DNA of 45,604 bases, taken from the NCBI GenBank assembly GCA_017303535.1, contig JAFLCO010000009.1, positions 1-45,604 of the forward strand, written 5' to 3'. The stretch is from Planctomycetota bacterium. GTDB lineage: Bacteria; Planctomycetota; Planctomycetia; Pirellulales; PNKZ01. Below, piece by piece: positions 1-8,140 of the stretch (position 1 is the stretch's first letter; each line of letters opens with the position of its first letter). The translations under genes and the position numbers were made by a program. The notes beneath the pieces were generated by a model, which was not told the DNA's origin, searched no databases, and saw nothing but the letters and a program-made list of their open reading frames with translations.

Positions 1-964
1 CGAAGCCTGTCGCGTCGCCGACGCCGCCGAAGCCGGTGGAGCCTTGACCGGTGAAGCCGGTGAGACCTGTGCCGCCGAAGAAACCGCCGCGGCGTTGCGC
101 GCCGGTCACTCCGCCGTCGCCGATCGCCAAGTTGGTATAAAACCCTTGGCGGAACCGCTCGAACGCCCGCAGGTTCGAGAGCATGGCCCGTTCGACGATC
201 GTCAGCGTTTCGAGGATGAACCGCCGGCCGCCGTTGCGCAACAGCGGCTGCACGAACGCGAAGTTGATCAGCGACGTGCTTTGGTTCGTGTCGGGCCCGG
301 CGAATTGCCAGACGAGTGAATTGGCGAAGCCGACGAGCAGTTCCCCGCCGGCCGCGAACTGGCGGCGCATTTCCAGATCGGTCGTGACGGTGAGCGAATC
401 GCGCGTAATGCCGCCGGAGCCGGGCGCGTTGCGACTGGCGTGCCCGTAGCGGATCGGATTGAACCCGCCGAAGAATTGCGTATCGAAGCGGAACCGCTCG
501 GTGCTGACGTCGAGCGCCGAGAAATAAAGCTCTTCCAGTTGTTGTCGGTAGTCGGGATCGTGAATGACGGAGAGTTGCACGGCGTCGTCGAGCGTGACGC
601 GCACGGCGCCGTCTTCGTCGATCGTCGTGTAGTTGGCCAGCTGCGCGCGCCACGTGGGGTTCTGCAACTGCCGCAGATCGCCGTCGGCGTGGTAGTTGCG
701 AGCCCCTTTCATGCCGTCGACGTAGTGCATGAACACATGCGAGTACGGATCGTCGGGCGGCATCGGCGGATGGTCGGGATTCGTCGGGTCGAAGTACCGG
801 CTGCGCGGATCGTACTCCAAGCGGAAGCCCGGCAAACCCCAGCGGCCAGGGTTGTTCTTCTGGTCGAGAATCTGCGTAACTTCTTTATCGGCCTGCATGC
901 GATACTTGGCCCGCGTGCAACCGGCGGAGATTGCGATCGCCGCCGCGAGGCCTACGATGAACAC
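1..964 (-). CDS. TolC-like outer-membrane efflux lipoprotein (partial, 3' end outside window)
   Basis: About 321 codons are open on the minus strand and run off the left edge. The N-terminus reads VFIVGLAAAIAISAGC, a hydrophobic stretch ending in a lipobox, so the product is probably a lipoprotein. Downstream are LEELYFSALDVSTERFRFD and FGGFNPIRYG-type segments, which I associate with planctomycete TolC/outer-membrane-factor proteins, and a Gly-rich stretch near the cut edge (GGFFGGTGLTGFTG). Such proteins form the outer-membrane duct of efflux or type I secretion systems; the partner pump is not in the window. The start is uncertain. GTG at 964 gives a signal peptide with no basic n-region. 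The reading frame stays open upstream (RRTSLVAR would be a good n-region), but no ATG is found before the dispersed repeat at 991-1077. Family call by eye only. Confidence 0.6.
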   Translation of the reverse strand, partial: MFIVGLAAAIAISAGCTRAKYRMQADKEVTQILDQKNNPGRWGLPGFRLEYDPRSRYFDPTNPDHPPMPPDDPYSHVFMHYVDGMKGARNYHADGDLRQLQNPTWRAQLANYTTIDEDGAVRVTLDDAVQLSVIHDPDYRQQLEELYFSALDVSTERFRFDTQFFGGFNPIRYGHASRNAPGSGGITRDSLTVTTDLEMRRQFAAGGELLVGFANSLVWQFAGPDTNQSTSLINFAFVQPLLRNGGRRFILETLTIVERAMLSNLRAFERFRQGFYTNLAIGDGGVTGAQRRGGFFGGTGLTGFTGQGSTGFGGVGDATGF

Positions 965-1292
965 TCGCGCAACGAGGCTTGTTCGACGCTGGGTGGCTGG
1001 GTCTGGAGCGTACTCGCGAAGGCCCAGTAGCGAAGTTTTAAGTAACTGGGGCACCGCTTCGCTATGCCCCAGCCACCGGAAGCACTGGCGTGCGAACCGC
1101 GCAACGACGTGCGGCGTGCGGCACTTCGGCGAAGAGCGCAGGGCGTGCGTTGCGGCGCTGGGGCGATTACGGTTCATCGCCCCTAGATTCGTCAGGAAAA
1201 TTGCGCAAACTTTAACGGTTCGCGCGAGTTTGCGGCCGCCGGCGGTGCTTGCGCTGTGATGTTCGAGAATTCGCGTCAGGAGAGAAACGACA
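965..1292. other. Intergenic gap with one dispersed repeat
   Basis: 328 bp between the divergent TolC-like and methyltransferase genes. It holds the approximately 87-bp repeat at 991-1077 and, just before the methyltransferase, an AGGAGAG ribosome-binding site. I see no convincing gene or promoter in the rest. Confidence 0.6.
991..1077 (+). repeat. Dispersed Y-shaped repeat, copy A
   Basis: Begins GGGTGGCTGGG and ends CCCAGCCACC, so the ends pair. Inside, the left arm (TGGGTCTGGAGC... AGGCCCA) and the right arm (TGGGGCA... TGCCCCA) can each fold on themselves, giving a three-way (Y) structure. The same element recurs at 4513-4599, 12524-12625, 29782-29868 and 42772-42857. Confidence 0.85.
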
Positions 1293-1910
1293 ATGCCCGA
1301 AGCTCATAAGCCCCGGCACGGCTCGGAAGACTGGCAGCAAAGCTACGAGCAAGGAACCACGCCCTGGGACAGCGGGCTCGTCGACCCGGCGTTGCGGACC
1401 GTGATCGAGGCGCGCGAGATTGCGCCGTGCAAGACGCTCGAGGTCGGCTGCGGCACCGGCACCAACGCGACCTATCTCGCGCAGGCCGGTTTCGACGTGA
1501 CGGCCACGGACTTCGCGGCGTTGGCGATTGAGAAGGCCCGGGCCAAAGCGACGGCGGCCGGCGTGCGGATCGACTTCCAAGTCGCGGACCTCGCGGAGTT
1601 GGATGTGCCTGCGGCGTCCGTTGAGTTTCTCTTCGACCGCGGCTGCTACCATTGCCTCCGCCGCGAAGGTCGCTTGTCCGAATATCAGAAGATGGTCAAG
1701 CAAGTCGTGAAGCCGGGGGGACGCATCCTGATCCTCTGCGGCAACGCCGACTCCCCGCACGAATACGGCCCGCCGAAAGTCTCGGCCACGGAAATCTGCA
1801 GCGACTTCAAGAAACTTTGCCGCATCGAACGCTTGGCCGCGTACCACTTCGAAGACGTCGGCGGCACGGAAGGCCCGCTGGCTTGGCAGGTGTTGATGAC
1901 GCGACGCTAA
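1293..1910 (+). CDS. Class I SAM-dependent methyltransferase
   Basis: 205 aa. It has a Rossmann SAM-binding motif I, EVGCGTG (residues 50-56), an acidic strand-2 end (TATDF, about 70-74) and the post-motif VKPGGRILIL (about 139-148). The N-terminal W..Y..G..PWD pattern (residues 14-26) resembles thiopurine-methyltransferase/TehB-like small-molecule methyltransferases. The substrate cannot be told. AGGAGAG lies about 8 nt before ATG 1293, which fixes the start. The stop is followed after 3 nt by the next start (1914), so the two genes are probably co-translated. Typical length for a single-domain methyltransferase; cytoplasmic. The opposite-strand open frame (1212-2096) is a GC-driven shadow. 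Confidence 0.88.
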   Translation: MPEAHKPRHGSEDWQQSYEQGTTPWDSGLVDPALRTVIEAREIAPCKTLEVGCGTGTNATYLAQAGFDVTATDFAALAIEKARAKATAAGVRIDFQVADLAELDVPAASVEFLFDRGCYHCLRREGRLSEYQKMVKQVVKPGGRILILCGNADSPHEYGPPKVSATEICSDFKKLCRIERLAAYHFEDVGGTEGPLAWQVLMTRR

Positions 1911-1913
1911 GCC

Positions 1914-2315
1914 ATGCATCTCCACCAGAATCCGAGCGATGATGAAATTTTGCGTTTCGTCGAGGAGTGGATCGATGATCTCGCCCGCGACGACTATGCC
2001 GCAGCGTTTCGTCGCACAGACCATGACCCTTACTATCGATGGACGCCTGAGCTCATGCGCTTGGTCGTGCAAGGCTACGGATTGCCGGAACCACATCGTA
2101 GCGGCGCAGTATTCGCCGTAACGGCACGAGCGTCAGCCCTCGGTGGTCCACCACAACGCGTCGTGGACCGTGACGTCGTTCGTCCACATTGTTTAGCAGA
2201 GATTTGGTATGACCTGCCACTCAATGGAACGTGGTCAGATCTCACGGCAACATTTCGAGTCGAGCTACGAGCGGAAGTTTCAGCGGTTATCTTGCAAGAG
2301 ATTCACGTGTTTTAA
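1914..2315 (+). CDS. Small conserved-looking protein of unknown function
   Basis: 133 aa, no signal peptide or TM segment. N-terminal MHLHQNPSDDEILRFVEEW suggests a helix, followed by an acidic aromatic middle (DPYYRWTPE) and a strand-rich C-terminus (WSDLTATFRVELRAE, then ILQEIHVF). The layout (helix, then a sheet ending in a short hydrophobic strand) recalls small NTF2/SnoaL-like or DUF7668-like domains, but I cannot assign it. The ATG follows the methyltransferase stop by 3 nt, arguing for co-expression. The base composition is slightly less GC-biased in the second half than in neighbouring genes. Confidence 0.65.
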   Translation: MHLHQNPSDDEILRFVEEWIDDLARDDYAAAFRRTDHDPYYRWTPELMRLVVQGYGLPEPHRSGAVFAVTARASALGGPPQRVVDRDVVRPHCLAEIWYDLPLNGTWSDLTATFRVELRAEVSAVILQEIHVF

Positions 2316-2396
2316 CTCGAGTGGAATGAAATGACTTGCTGTCGTGCACCTAAGTGCTTTCTGCAAGTACCTAGTCGCACCCTTGCGCTCCATTAG

Positions 2397-2588
2397 CTAC
2401 CGCTTTCCCTTCTTCTTCGGCTTCTTAGCCGTTGCCTTCGCGGCGGCTTTCTTTGCGGGCTTGGCTTTCTTCGCCGTTGCCGGTTTTTCCGGTTCCGATT
2501 TTTGGGCGGCGGTTTTCTTGCCGCCGCCGAAGATGTTGCGCCAGCCGGCTTCGAAGGCTTTCGTGGAGCCTGTGTGGAGGATGGTCAT
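2397..2588 (-). CDS. Small protein with histone-H1-like Lys/Ala tail
   Basis: 63 aa. A short ordered head (MTILHTGSTKAFEAGWRNIF) is followed by GGGKK and then about 38 residues made almost only of K, A, P, T and E (AKKAKPAKKAAAKATAKK), ending KKKGKR. The tail looks like eukaryotic/bacterial H1-type nucleic-acid-binding tails, so binding of DNA, RNA or ribosomes is a plausible inference; no catalytic motif is present. It lies downstream of ettA on the same strand, separated by the GC-rich hairpin repeat at 2655-2715. No strong Shine-Dalgarno sequence is seen before ATG 2588. Confidence 0.6.
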   Translation of the reverse strand: MTILHTGSTKAFEAGWRNIFGGGKKTAAQKSEPEKPATAKKAKPAKKAAAKATAKKPKKKGKR

Positions 2589-2654
2589 TTTCGGTTATTA
2601 GGTTCAGGGTTCGGGGTTCAGGGTTCTGAGGTGGCGACGTCGTTGATGGCGCTG

Positions 2655-2715
2655 CCCCCTCACCCCCGGCCCCTCTCCCCCGTGTCTTCAAGAAACGCGG
2701 GGAGAGGGGGGTAAG
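2655..2715 (-). repeat. GC-rich palindromic repeat (gagaggggccgggggtgaggg family)
   Basis: Read on the minus strand it contains GAGAGGGGCCGGGGGTGAGG, the same core as the copies at 43313-43353 and 43660-43700. The ends (ccccctctcccc / ggggagagggggg type) can pair. It is intergenic, between the Lys-rich protein and ettA, and may double as a transcript end. Confidence 0.7.
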
Positions 2716-2733
2716 ATCGAGGAACTACATCAG

Positions 2734-4407
2734 TTAGTGTTGCAGCTTTTTGTAGCGGAAGCGTTGGGGTTCGTCTTCGTTGATGCCCAGCCGGCGCTTG
2801 CGTTGTTCTTCGTAGGTTTGGAAGTTGCCTTCGCACCAGTGCACGTAGCCGTCCCCTTCGAACGCCAGGATGTGAGTCGCCAAGCGATCCAAGAACCAGC
2901 GATCGTGGGAGATCACCACGACGCAGCCCGCGTAGTTGGCGATCCCTTCTTCGAGAGCCCGGAGCGTATCAACGTCGAGATCGTTCGACGGTTCGTCGAG
3001 CAGCAGGACGTTCGATCCGCGGCGCAGGAGCTTCGCCAAGTGGACGCGGTTGCGTTCACCGCCGGAGAGTTGGCCGACGAGCTTCTGTTGGTCGGTGCCG
3101 GAGAAGTTGAAGCGGGCCACGTAGGCTCGCGAGTTCACCTTCTTGCCCCCCATTTCCACATTGTCGTGGCCGCCGGAGATTTCTTCCCATACGGTTTTGT
3201 TGGGGTCGAGCGCGTCGCGGTTTTGGTCGACGTAGCCGAGTTCGACGGCGGCCCCCATCTTAAGTTCGCCCGCATCCGGCTTCTCCTGGCCGACGAGCAT
3301 CCGGAATAGCGTCGTCTTGCCGGCGCCGTTGGGGCCGATCACGCCGACGATTCCGCCCGGCGGCAACCGGAAACTCAAGTTGTCGATCAGCACACGATCG
3401 TCGTACGACTTCGAGATCCCCTTGGCCTCGATGACCAAATCTCCCAGCGGCTTGCCGGGCGGGATCTGCAATTCGAATTCTTCTTCCTTGTCCTGAAATT
3501 GCTCGGCCGCCATCTTCTCGTAGGCGCTGATCCGCGCCTTGCTCTTCGCCTGGCGGGCCTTGGCCCCCATGCGAATCCATTCGAGTTCGCGAGCCAAGGT
3601 CTTGGCCCGGGCCGAAGCCGCCTTCTCTTCGAGTTCGAGCCGGCCTTTCTTCTGCTCGAGCCAACTTGTGTAGTTGCCTTCAAAAGGAATGCCGCGGCCG
3701 CGGTCGATTTCCAGAATCCACTTCGCGACGTTGTCTAAGAAGTACCGATCGTGCGTCACGGCGACGACCGTGCCGGTGTACTCGGCCAAGTGACGTTCGA
3801 GCCAGTTGACGCTCTCGGCGTCCAAGTGGTTCGTCGGTTCGTCGAGCAGCAGCAGGTCCGGCTTCCACAAGAGCATCTTGCATAGCGCCACGCGGCGCCG
3901 CTCGCCGCCGGAAAGTTTCGTCACTTCGGCGTCGCCCGGCGGCAGGTTCATCGCGTCCATCGCGATCTCGACCTGCCGATCGAGTTCCCAGGCGTTCAGG
4001 GCGTCGATCTTGTCTTGCACCTTGGCTTGCTCGTCGAGCAGCTTCTCCATGGCGTCCGGCTCAAGCGGCTCGCCGAGCTTGGCGTTGATCTCGTCGTAAC
4101 GGTTGAGCACGTCGCGCGTCGCTTGCACGGCTTCTTGCACATTGCCCCACACGTCCTTTTCGGGATTGAGTTGCGGCTCTTGCGAGATGTAGCCGACGGT
4201 GAAGCCGGGCGTGAGCTTCGCTTCGCCGTCGAAATCGCGCTCGATGCCGGCCATGATTTTCATCAGCGTACTTTTGCCCGAGCCGTTGCGGCCGAGCACG
4301 CCGATCTTCGCGCCGGGATAAAACGAAAGCCAAATGTCTTTCAGCACCTCGCGCGTGCCGAACTTCTTCGTGAGGTGCTCGATTTGATAGATGTATTGCT
4401 TGCCCAT
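2734..4407 (-). CDS. ettA: Energy-dependent translational throttle protein EttA (ABC-F ATPase)
   Basis: 557 aa, the normal EttA length. Two ABC cassettes without TM segments. First: Walker [10 protein letters not shown] (39-47), signature LSGGERRR, Walker [13 protein letters not shown]. Second: Walker [10 protein letters not shown], signature LSGGERNRV, Walker [12 protein letters not shown]. Between them is the charged P-site-tRNA-interaction linker (about residues 243-330). ABC-F proteins of this type bind the ribosomal E site and gate the first elongation step according to ATP/ADP ratio. ATG 4407 ([17 protein letters not shown]) matches the family N-terminus. The gene stands alone on the minus strand, with a dispersed repeat (4513-4599) upstream. 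Confidence 0.95.
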   Translation of the reverse strand: MGKQYIYQIEHLTKKFGTREVLKDIWLSFYPGAKIGVLGRNGSGKSTLMKIMAGIERDFDGEAKLTPGFTVGYISQEPQLNPEKDVWGNVQEAVQATRDVLNRYDEINAKLGEPLEPDAMEKLLDEQAKVQDKIDALNAWELDRQVEIAMDAMNLPPGDAEVTKLSGGERRRVALCKMLLWKPDLLLLDEPTNHLDAESVNWLERHLAEYTGTVVAVTHDRYFLDNVAKWILEIDRGRGIPFEGNYTSWLEQKKGRLELEEKAASARAKTLARELEWIRMGAKARQAKSKARISAYEKMAAEQFQDKEEEFELQIPPGKPLGDLVIEAKGISKSYDDRVLIDNLSFRLPPGGIVGVIGPNGAGKTTLFRMLVGQEKPDAGELKMGAAVELGYVDQNRDALDPNKTVWEEISGGHDNVEMGGKKVNSRAYVARFNFSGTDQQKLVGQLSGGERNRVHLAKLLRRGSNVLLLDEPSNDLDVDTLRALEEGIANYAGCVVVISHDRWFLDRLATHILAFEGDGYVHWCEGNFQTYEEQRKRRLGINEDEPQRFRYKKLQH

Positions 4408-4512
4408 GGGCTCTTTCGTCGCCGGCGGCGCTTACGGGAGAACTTTGCGAAGGATCGAATCGCAAATTTTACCGGTTCGCGGGCGATTTTCGTAGCCCCC
4501 GCGCTGATCATC

Positions 4513-4599
4513 GGGTGGCTGGGGCATAGCGTAGTGGTGCCCCAGTTTGCCGCGCCGTGTAACTGGGTCTTCGCGAGTACGCTCCAGACCCAGCCACCC
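4513..4599 (-). repeat. Dispersed Y-shaped repeat, copy B (inverted)
   Basis: Same element as 991-1077 but in the opposite orientation: it starts GGGTGGCTGGGGCATAGCG and ends CTCCAGACCCAGCCACCC. It lies between ettA and the DUF1854 gene. Confidence 0.85.
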
Positions 4600-4623
4600 A
4601 ACAGTTCTTAGCCGGGCGCGATC

Positions 4624-5106
4624 TTACAAATACCGTTCCAGCCGATGCCGGCTGCCGGTGTCGAGAGCCCCGATGTCGGGCACGAGGTACCTGGTGCCGT
4701 GGGCGTCGATGATGACGAACTGGCCGCCCGCCAAACGGCGAATGTCGTCGTCGGATTTGACTTCGATCGTCACCGGGCCGCGATCGGTCAGCAGTTCCCA
4801 CCGGACCGCGTTCGCCCCATGCTCCACGTTGTGAATAGCCCGGACGATCGGCTGAAACTCCTGCCGGCGGCGGTACTCGGCCAGCGCGAGTCGCGACGCT
4901 TCGCTCAGTTGCCCAGGGTCGACGATGCAGGCGACCTCGCGGCCGTGTTCGTCGCAGAGCGACAACCAGCGGTCGGGCTCACTTAGCGGGAAGCAACGGA
5001 CCGCGTGCAGGTTGCGGTGTTCCGTACCATCGGCGGCAACGGCGACGAGCGAGCCATGCTCGTCGAGCGAGAGAGCGACGGTTTCCGGTGATTGCGCGGC
5101 GGTCAT
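4624..5106 (-). CDS. DUF1854 protein, cyanophycin-metabolism associated
   Basis: 160 aa, soluble, no signal. Typical DUF1854 features: N-terminal HRNLHAVRCFPLSEP, the middle REVACIVDPGQLSEASR, ALAEYRRRQEFQP, and the C-terminal GGQFVIIDAHGTRYLVPD then GALDTGSRHRLERYL. In several phyla DUF1854 genes sit beside cphA together with an ABC transporter, and reference annotation names them cyanophycin-metabolism-associated. The same trio is here: the ABC gene stops 12 nt upstream of this ATG, with AGGAAC overlapping that stop as ribosome-binding site, so the two are one translational unit. Biochemical role unknown; a partner or regulator of the transporter is the simplest inference. Confidence 0.85.
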   Translation of the reverse strand: MTAAQSPETVALSLDEHGSLVAVAADGTEHRNLHAVRCFPLSEPDRWLSLCDEHGREVACIVDPGQLSEASRLALAEYRRRQEFQPIVRAIHNVEHGANAVRWELLTDRGPVTIEVKSDDDIRRLAGGQFVIIDAHGTRYLVPDIGALDTGSRHRLERYL

Positions 5107-5118
5107 CTTCGATAGTTC

Positions 5119-7461
5119 CTAGCGGGCCGTCGGCTCGGGCATCGCGAAGGGCGTCGGCGCGGGGGAGGCGCGATGTTCGCTCGGCGGTACCCCTTCTTCG
5201 GCCGCGAGCTTGCGTTGGGCCTCATGCAGCCGAGCGTAGGCCCCGCCCGCGGCGAGCAACTCCGCTTCGGGGCCGAGTTCGACGAGACGTCCTCGTTCGA
5301 GCACCGCTAGCCGATCGGCTTTGCGGAGCGTGCTCAAGCGGTGGGCGATGGCGATGGTCGTCCGGCCGCGAATCAGGTTGTCGAGCGCTTCTTGAATCTC
5401 GCGCTCGGTCTCGGTGTCGACGCTCGACGTGGCTTCATCAAGAATCAGGATTCGCGGGTCGATCAAGAGCGCGCGAGCGATCGAGATCCGTTGCCGCTCG
5501 CCGCCGGAAAGCATCTGCCCGCGCTCGCCGACGAGCGAATCGTAACCCTCGGAGAGTTTCAGAATGAACTCGTGGGCCCGCGCGGCGCGGGCGGCGGCGA
5601 CGATCTCCTCGCGCGTGGCCTCGGGCTTGCCGTAAGCGATGTTCTCCGCGACGGTGCCGAAGAAGAGAAACGGCTCCTGTAGGACGATGCCGATGTTGCG
5701 GCGATATTCCTGCACGGGGAAGCTGCGGATGTCGGTGCCGTCGACGAGGATCGCGCCCTCGCCGACGTCGTAGAACCGGCAGACCAAATTGACGAGCGTG
5801 CTTTTGCCGGCCCCGCTCCCGCCGACGAGGCCGATCATTTCGCCGGGGCGAATCGAGAGGCTGATGCCGGCCGTCACCTGCCGGCTGCCGTAGCGAAAGC
5901 CGACGTTGCGAAACTCGACCTCGCCGCGCACACGGCCGGGATGTACCGGATGCGCCGGCTCCGGGACGCTCGGCACCCGATCGAGAATTTCAAACACGCG
6001 CTGAGCCCCCGCCGCGGCACGTTGCGTGACGCTCACGATCCGGCTCATCGAATCGACCCGGGCATAGAATCGGCCGATGTACGTAAGAAACGCCGTGAGC
6101 ACGCCGACGGTGATCGCATGCTCGGCCACGCGCCACGCTCCGCAGGCCCAAATCACCAGCAAGCCGGCCTCGGTGAGCAACACGACGACCGGCCCGAAGT
6201 ACGACCACGTGCGATTCACGCGATCGTTCACGACGAGAATGTGATCGTTGGCCCGGCGGAAGCGATCGATCTCGCGTTGCTCTTGGGCGAAGGCCTTCAC
6301 GACGCGGATGCCGGGAATCGTATCGGCCAAGACGCTGGTCATCCGGCTCCAGGCCCGCCGGCCGGAATCGAAACCGCGGCGGAGTTTGCCGCGGACGGAA
6401 TTCACGAGCCAGGCGATAAACGGAAACGGCAGCAACGTGACGAGCGCCAACGTCGGGTCGATCGAGATGAGGATGCACGCGGTAAGCGTGATCATCAGCA
6501 CGTCGTTGGCGAAGTCGAGCGCATGCAGCGAGAGGAACGTGCAGAGGTTGTCGGTGTCGCTACCGATCCGCGTCATCAAGTCGCCGGTGCGCTTGCCGCC
6601 GAAGAACTCCAGCGAGAGTTTCTGCAGATGCGAATAGGTGCGCGTCCGCAGGTCGGCGCTGATCCGCTCGCTGACCCAGGCCATGACGTACGTGCGTGCC
6701 CAACTGAGTAACATCGCGGCGACGGCGGCCAGCGCTAATCCGCCCAAGTACCATTTGACGAGTCCGAAGTCGGCGGGCCGCCCTTCTTGAATCGGCACGA
6801 GCACGCGGTCCATCAGCGGCATCGTGAGATACGGCGGCACCAAGCCGGCGAGCGTCGCGCACACGGTGAGCGTGAAACCGAGCGCGACTTGCCGGGCGTA
6901 CGGCCGTGCGAAATGCCGCAGCCGCCAGAGGGTCGACGTCGAGGCGTTTTTCTCGCGCTCGGTGCAGGCCAAGCACACGGCGTTTTCCGACGCCAGCGGT
7001 GCGCCGCAACCGGGACAGACCGTTTCCGTGGTTTCATAGTCGGCGGCGTGGCCGGCGATCACGCGCTCGGCGGCCGTCGTCAGCGTACGGAATTCCGCAA
7101 GTCGGGCCGCGGTGAAGTACCACGACTCAGTTTGCATCGCAGCGTGTGCATCGCCGGGAAGCTCAACACAGACCCAGCGGAGGCTGCCGATCGGCGGATG
7201 GTCCGAGAGTTCCACTTTGGCCGTGGAATCGAGCGGTAGCGGCTTCCAGACGTCGCCCGGTTGGTCGCCCAGGGGGGAAACCCAGAGGTGCCGATCGGTC
7301 ACGAGCAGCAGCCGCCGCTGGAACTGAAGGCTTTCCGCCAGATCGACTTCCGCCGCGGCCAGGACCGGCTCCGGACCGTCGGGCGGGGCCAATTCGCCAC
7401 GCCAGGCAAACGGCAGCATAACGCTCCGCCCGTCGACTCCGGTGGGTTTCTGTTCGGCCAT
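5119..7461 (-). CDS. ABC exporter-type fused permease/ATPase with N-terminal zinc ribbon, cyanophycin-metabolism associated
   Basis: 780 aa. Residues 1-140 are a soluble beta-rich domain (possibly PH-like, by eye). Residues 149-166 form a zinc ribbon, CPGC-x10-CLAC. Six TM helices span about 190-470, followed by an ATPase domain with Walker A GGSGAGKST (about 547), signature LSGGERQRIS, Walker B ILILDEATSSVD and the H-loop IAIAHRLST. This is an MsbA/LmrA-type half transporter acting as a homodimer in the cytoplasmic membrane. It is co-transcribed with the DUF1854 gene and divergent from cphA, matching the known cphA/DUF1854/ABC association; the substrate is unknown. The start at 7461 gives the complete N-terminal domain, though no good Shine-Dalgarno sequence is seen. 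Confidence 0.88.
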   Translation of the reverse strand: MAEQKPTGVDGRSVMLPFAWRGELAPPDGPEPVLAAAEVDLAESLQFQRRLLLVTDRHLWVSPLGDQPGDVWKPLPLDSTAKVELSDHPPIGSLRWVCVELPGDAHAAMQTESWYFTAARLAEFRTLTTAAERVIAGHAADYETTETVCPGCGAPLASENAVCLACTEREKNASTSTLWRLRHFARPYARQVALGFTLTVCATLAGLVPPYLTMPLMDRVLVPIQEGRPADFGLVKWYLGGLALAAVAAMLLSWARTYVMAWVSERISADLRTRTYSHLQKLSLEFFGGKRTGDLMTRIGSDTDNLCTFLSLHALDFANDVLMITLTACILISIDPTLALVTLLPFPFIAWLVNSVRGKLRRGFDSGRRAWSRMTSVLADTIPGIRVVKAFAQEQREIDRFRRANDHILVVNDRVNRTWSYFGPVVVLLTEAGLLVIWACGAWRVAEHAITVGVLTAFLTYIGRFYARVDSMSRIVSVTQRAAAGAQRVFEILDRVPSVPEPAHPVHPGRVRGEVEFRNVGFRYGSRQVTAGISLSIRPGEMIGLVGGSGAGKSTLVNLVCRFYDVGEGAILVDGTDIRSFPVQEYRRNIGIVLQEPFLFFGTVAENIAYGKPEATREEIVAAARAARAHEFILKLSEGYDSLVGERGQMLSGGERQRISIARALLIDPRILILDEATSSVDTETEREIQEALDNLIRGRTTIAIAHRLSTLRKADRLAVLERGRLVELGPEAELLAAGGAYARLHEAQRKLAAEEGVPPSEHRASPAPTPFAMPEPTAR

Positions 7462-8140
7462 TATGAATTAGCAGCGACTTATGGGAGCCGGAACAACGGC
7501 GGTGACTGATGTTAACAATCGTCCCGTCCCGTCGCTCGCGAAAAACTCATGTTTCGCCCCGCTTGCGTCGGGGTCTACTTTCGTAGACGATTTTCTCCAG
7601 GTTGCAAATTCTCGCAACCCGCTCCCGTCGCACGGGTCCCATCGCCCGGATCCCATAGCAGAGCGCCGTTCGGCGCATGGCCGGCCACCTTGGTCTCTCT
7701 TCCATCGGTCGCAGAAGCTTTCGACGTAAACCGTCGTCGTGCGGTTTTGCGCCGGCATTGCCGCCGAAACTGTCGGCCGTCGGGAATTCCGCACCTCTCC
7801 GAATTTTTCATTCGCACGAATCGTCTAGTCGATGAGAACCTGCGAGACGTCTCTGCGTAGGATGCTTATGCCGCGAAACTAATATCGCCTTCTCGCGTGA
7901 CCACGCGCGACGATTTTTGAACTTGGCCGTCGACCGGCCGTAAAGAATCGTCGCCATGTGCATCCACATCTGACAGTGCGTGGTCGAAATCGGCGCGACG
8001 CTTGTCGTCGCATGCGTAAGGATTCCCCCGCCGGTAGGGCGGAAAGAATACAGATAGAAAAAATGTAACTTTTTGCCTGTCCGCAGCAACTCTTAGTACA
8101 CCTCTCTTCATCTCATCTTCAGCGTCGGATCTCGACAACT
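7462..8140. other. Long divergent intergenic region of the cyanophycin locus
   Basis: 679 bp between the ABC transporter and cphA starts. Open frames here are short and unlike proteins. I see small hairpins, for example GTCTAC-TTTC-GTAGAC (7573-7588) directly after a CCCCG/CGGGG stem, and an A/T-richer segment at about 8040-8080 that could hold the cphA promoter. No clear -35/-10 pair could be chosen. Confidence 0.5.

Noticed and set aside
7468..7794. Short frames in the cphA/ABC divergent region
   Set aside because: Compositionally random, overlapping each other on both strands, no ribosome-binding site or motif.
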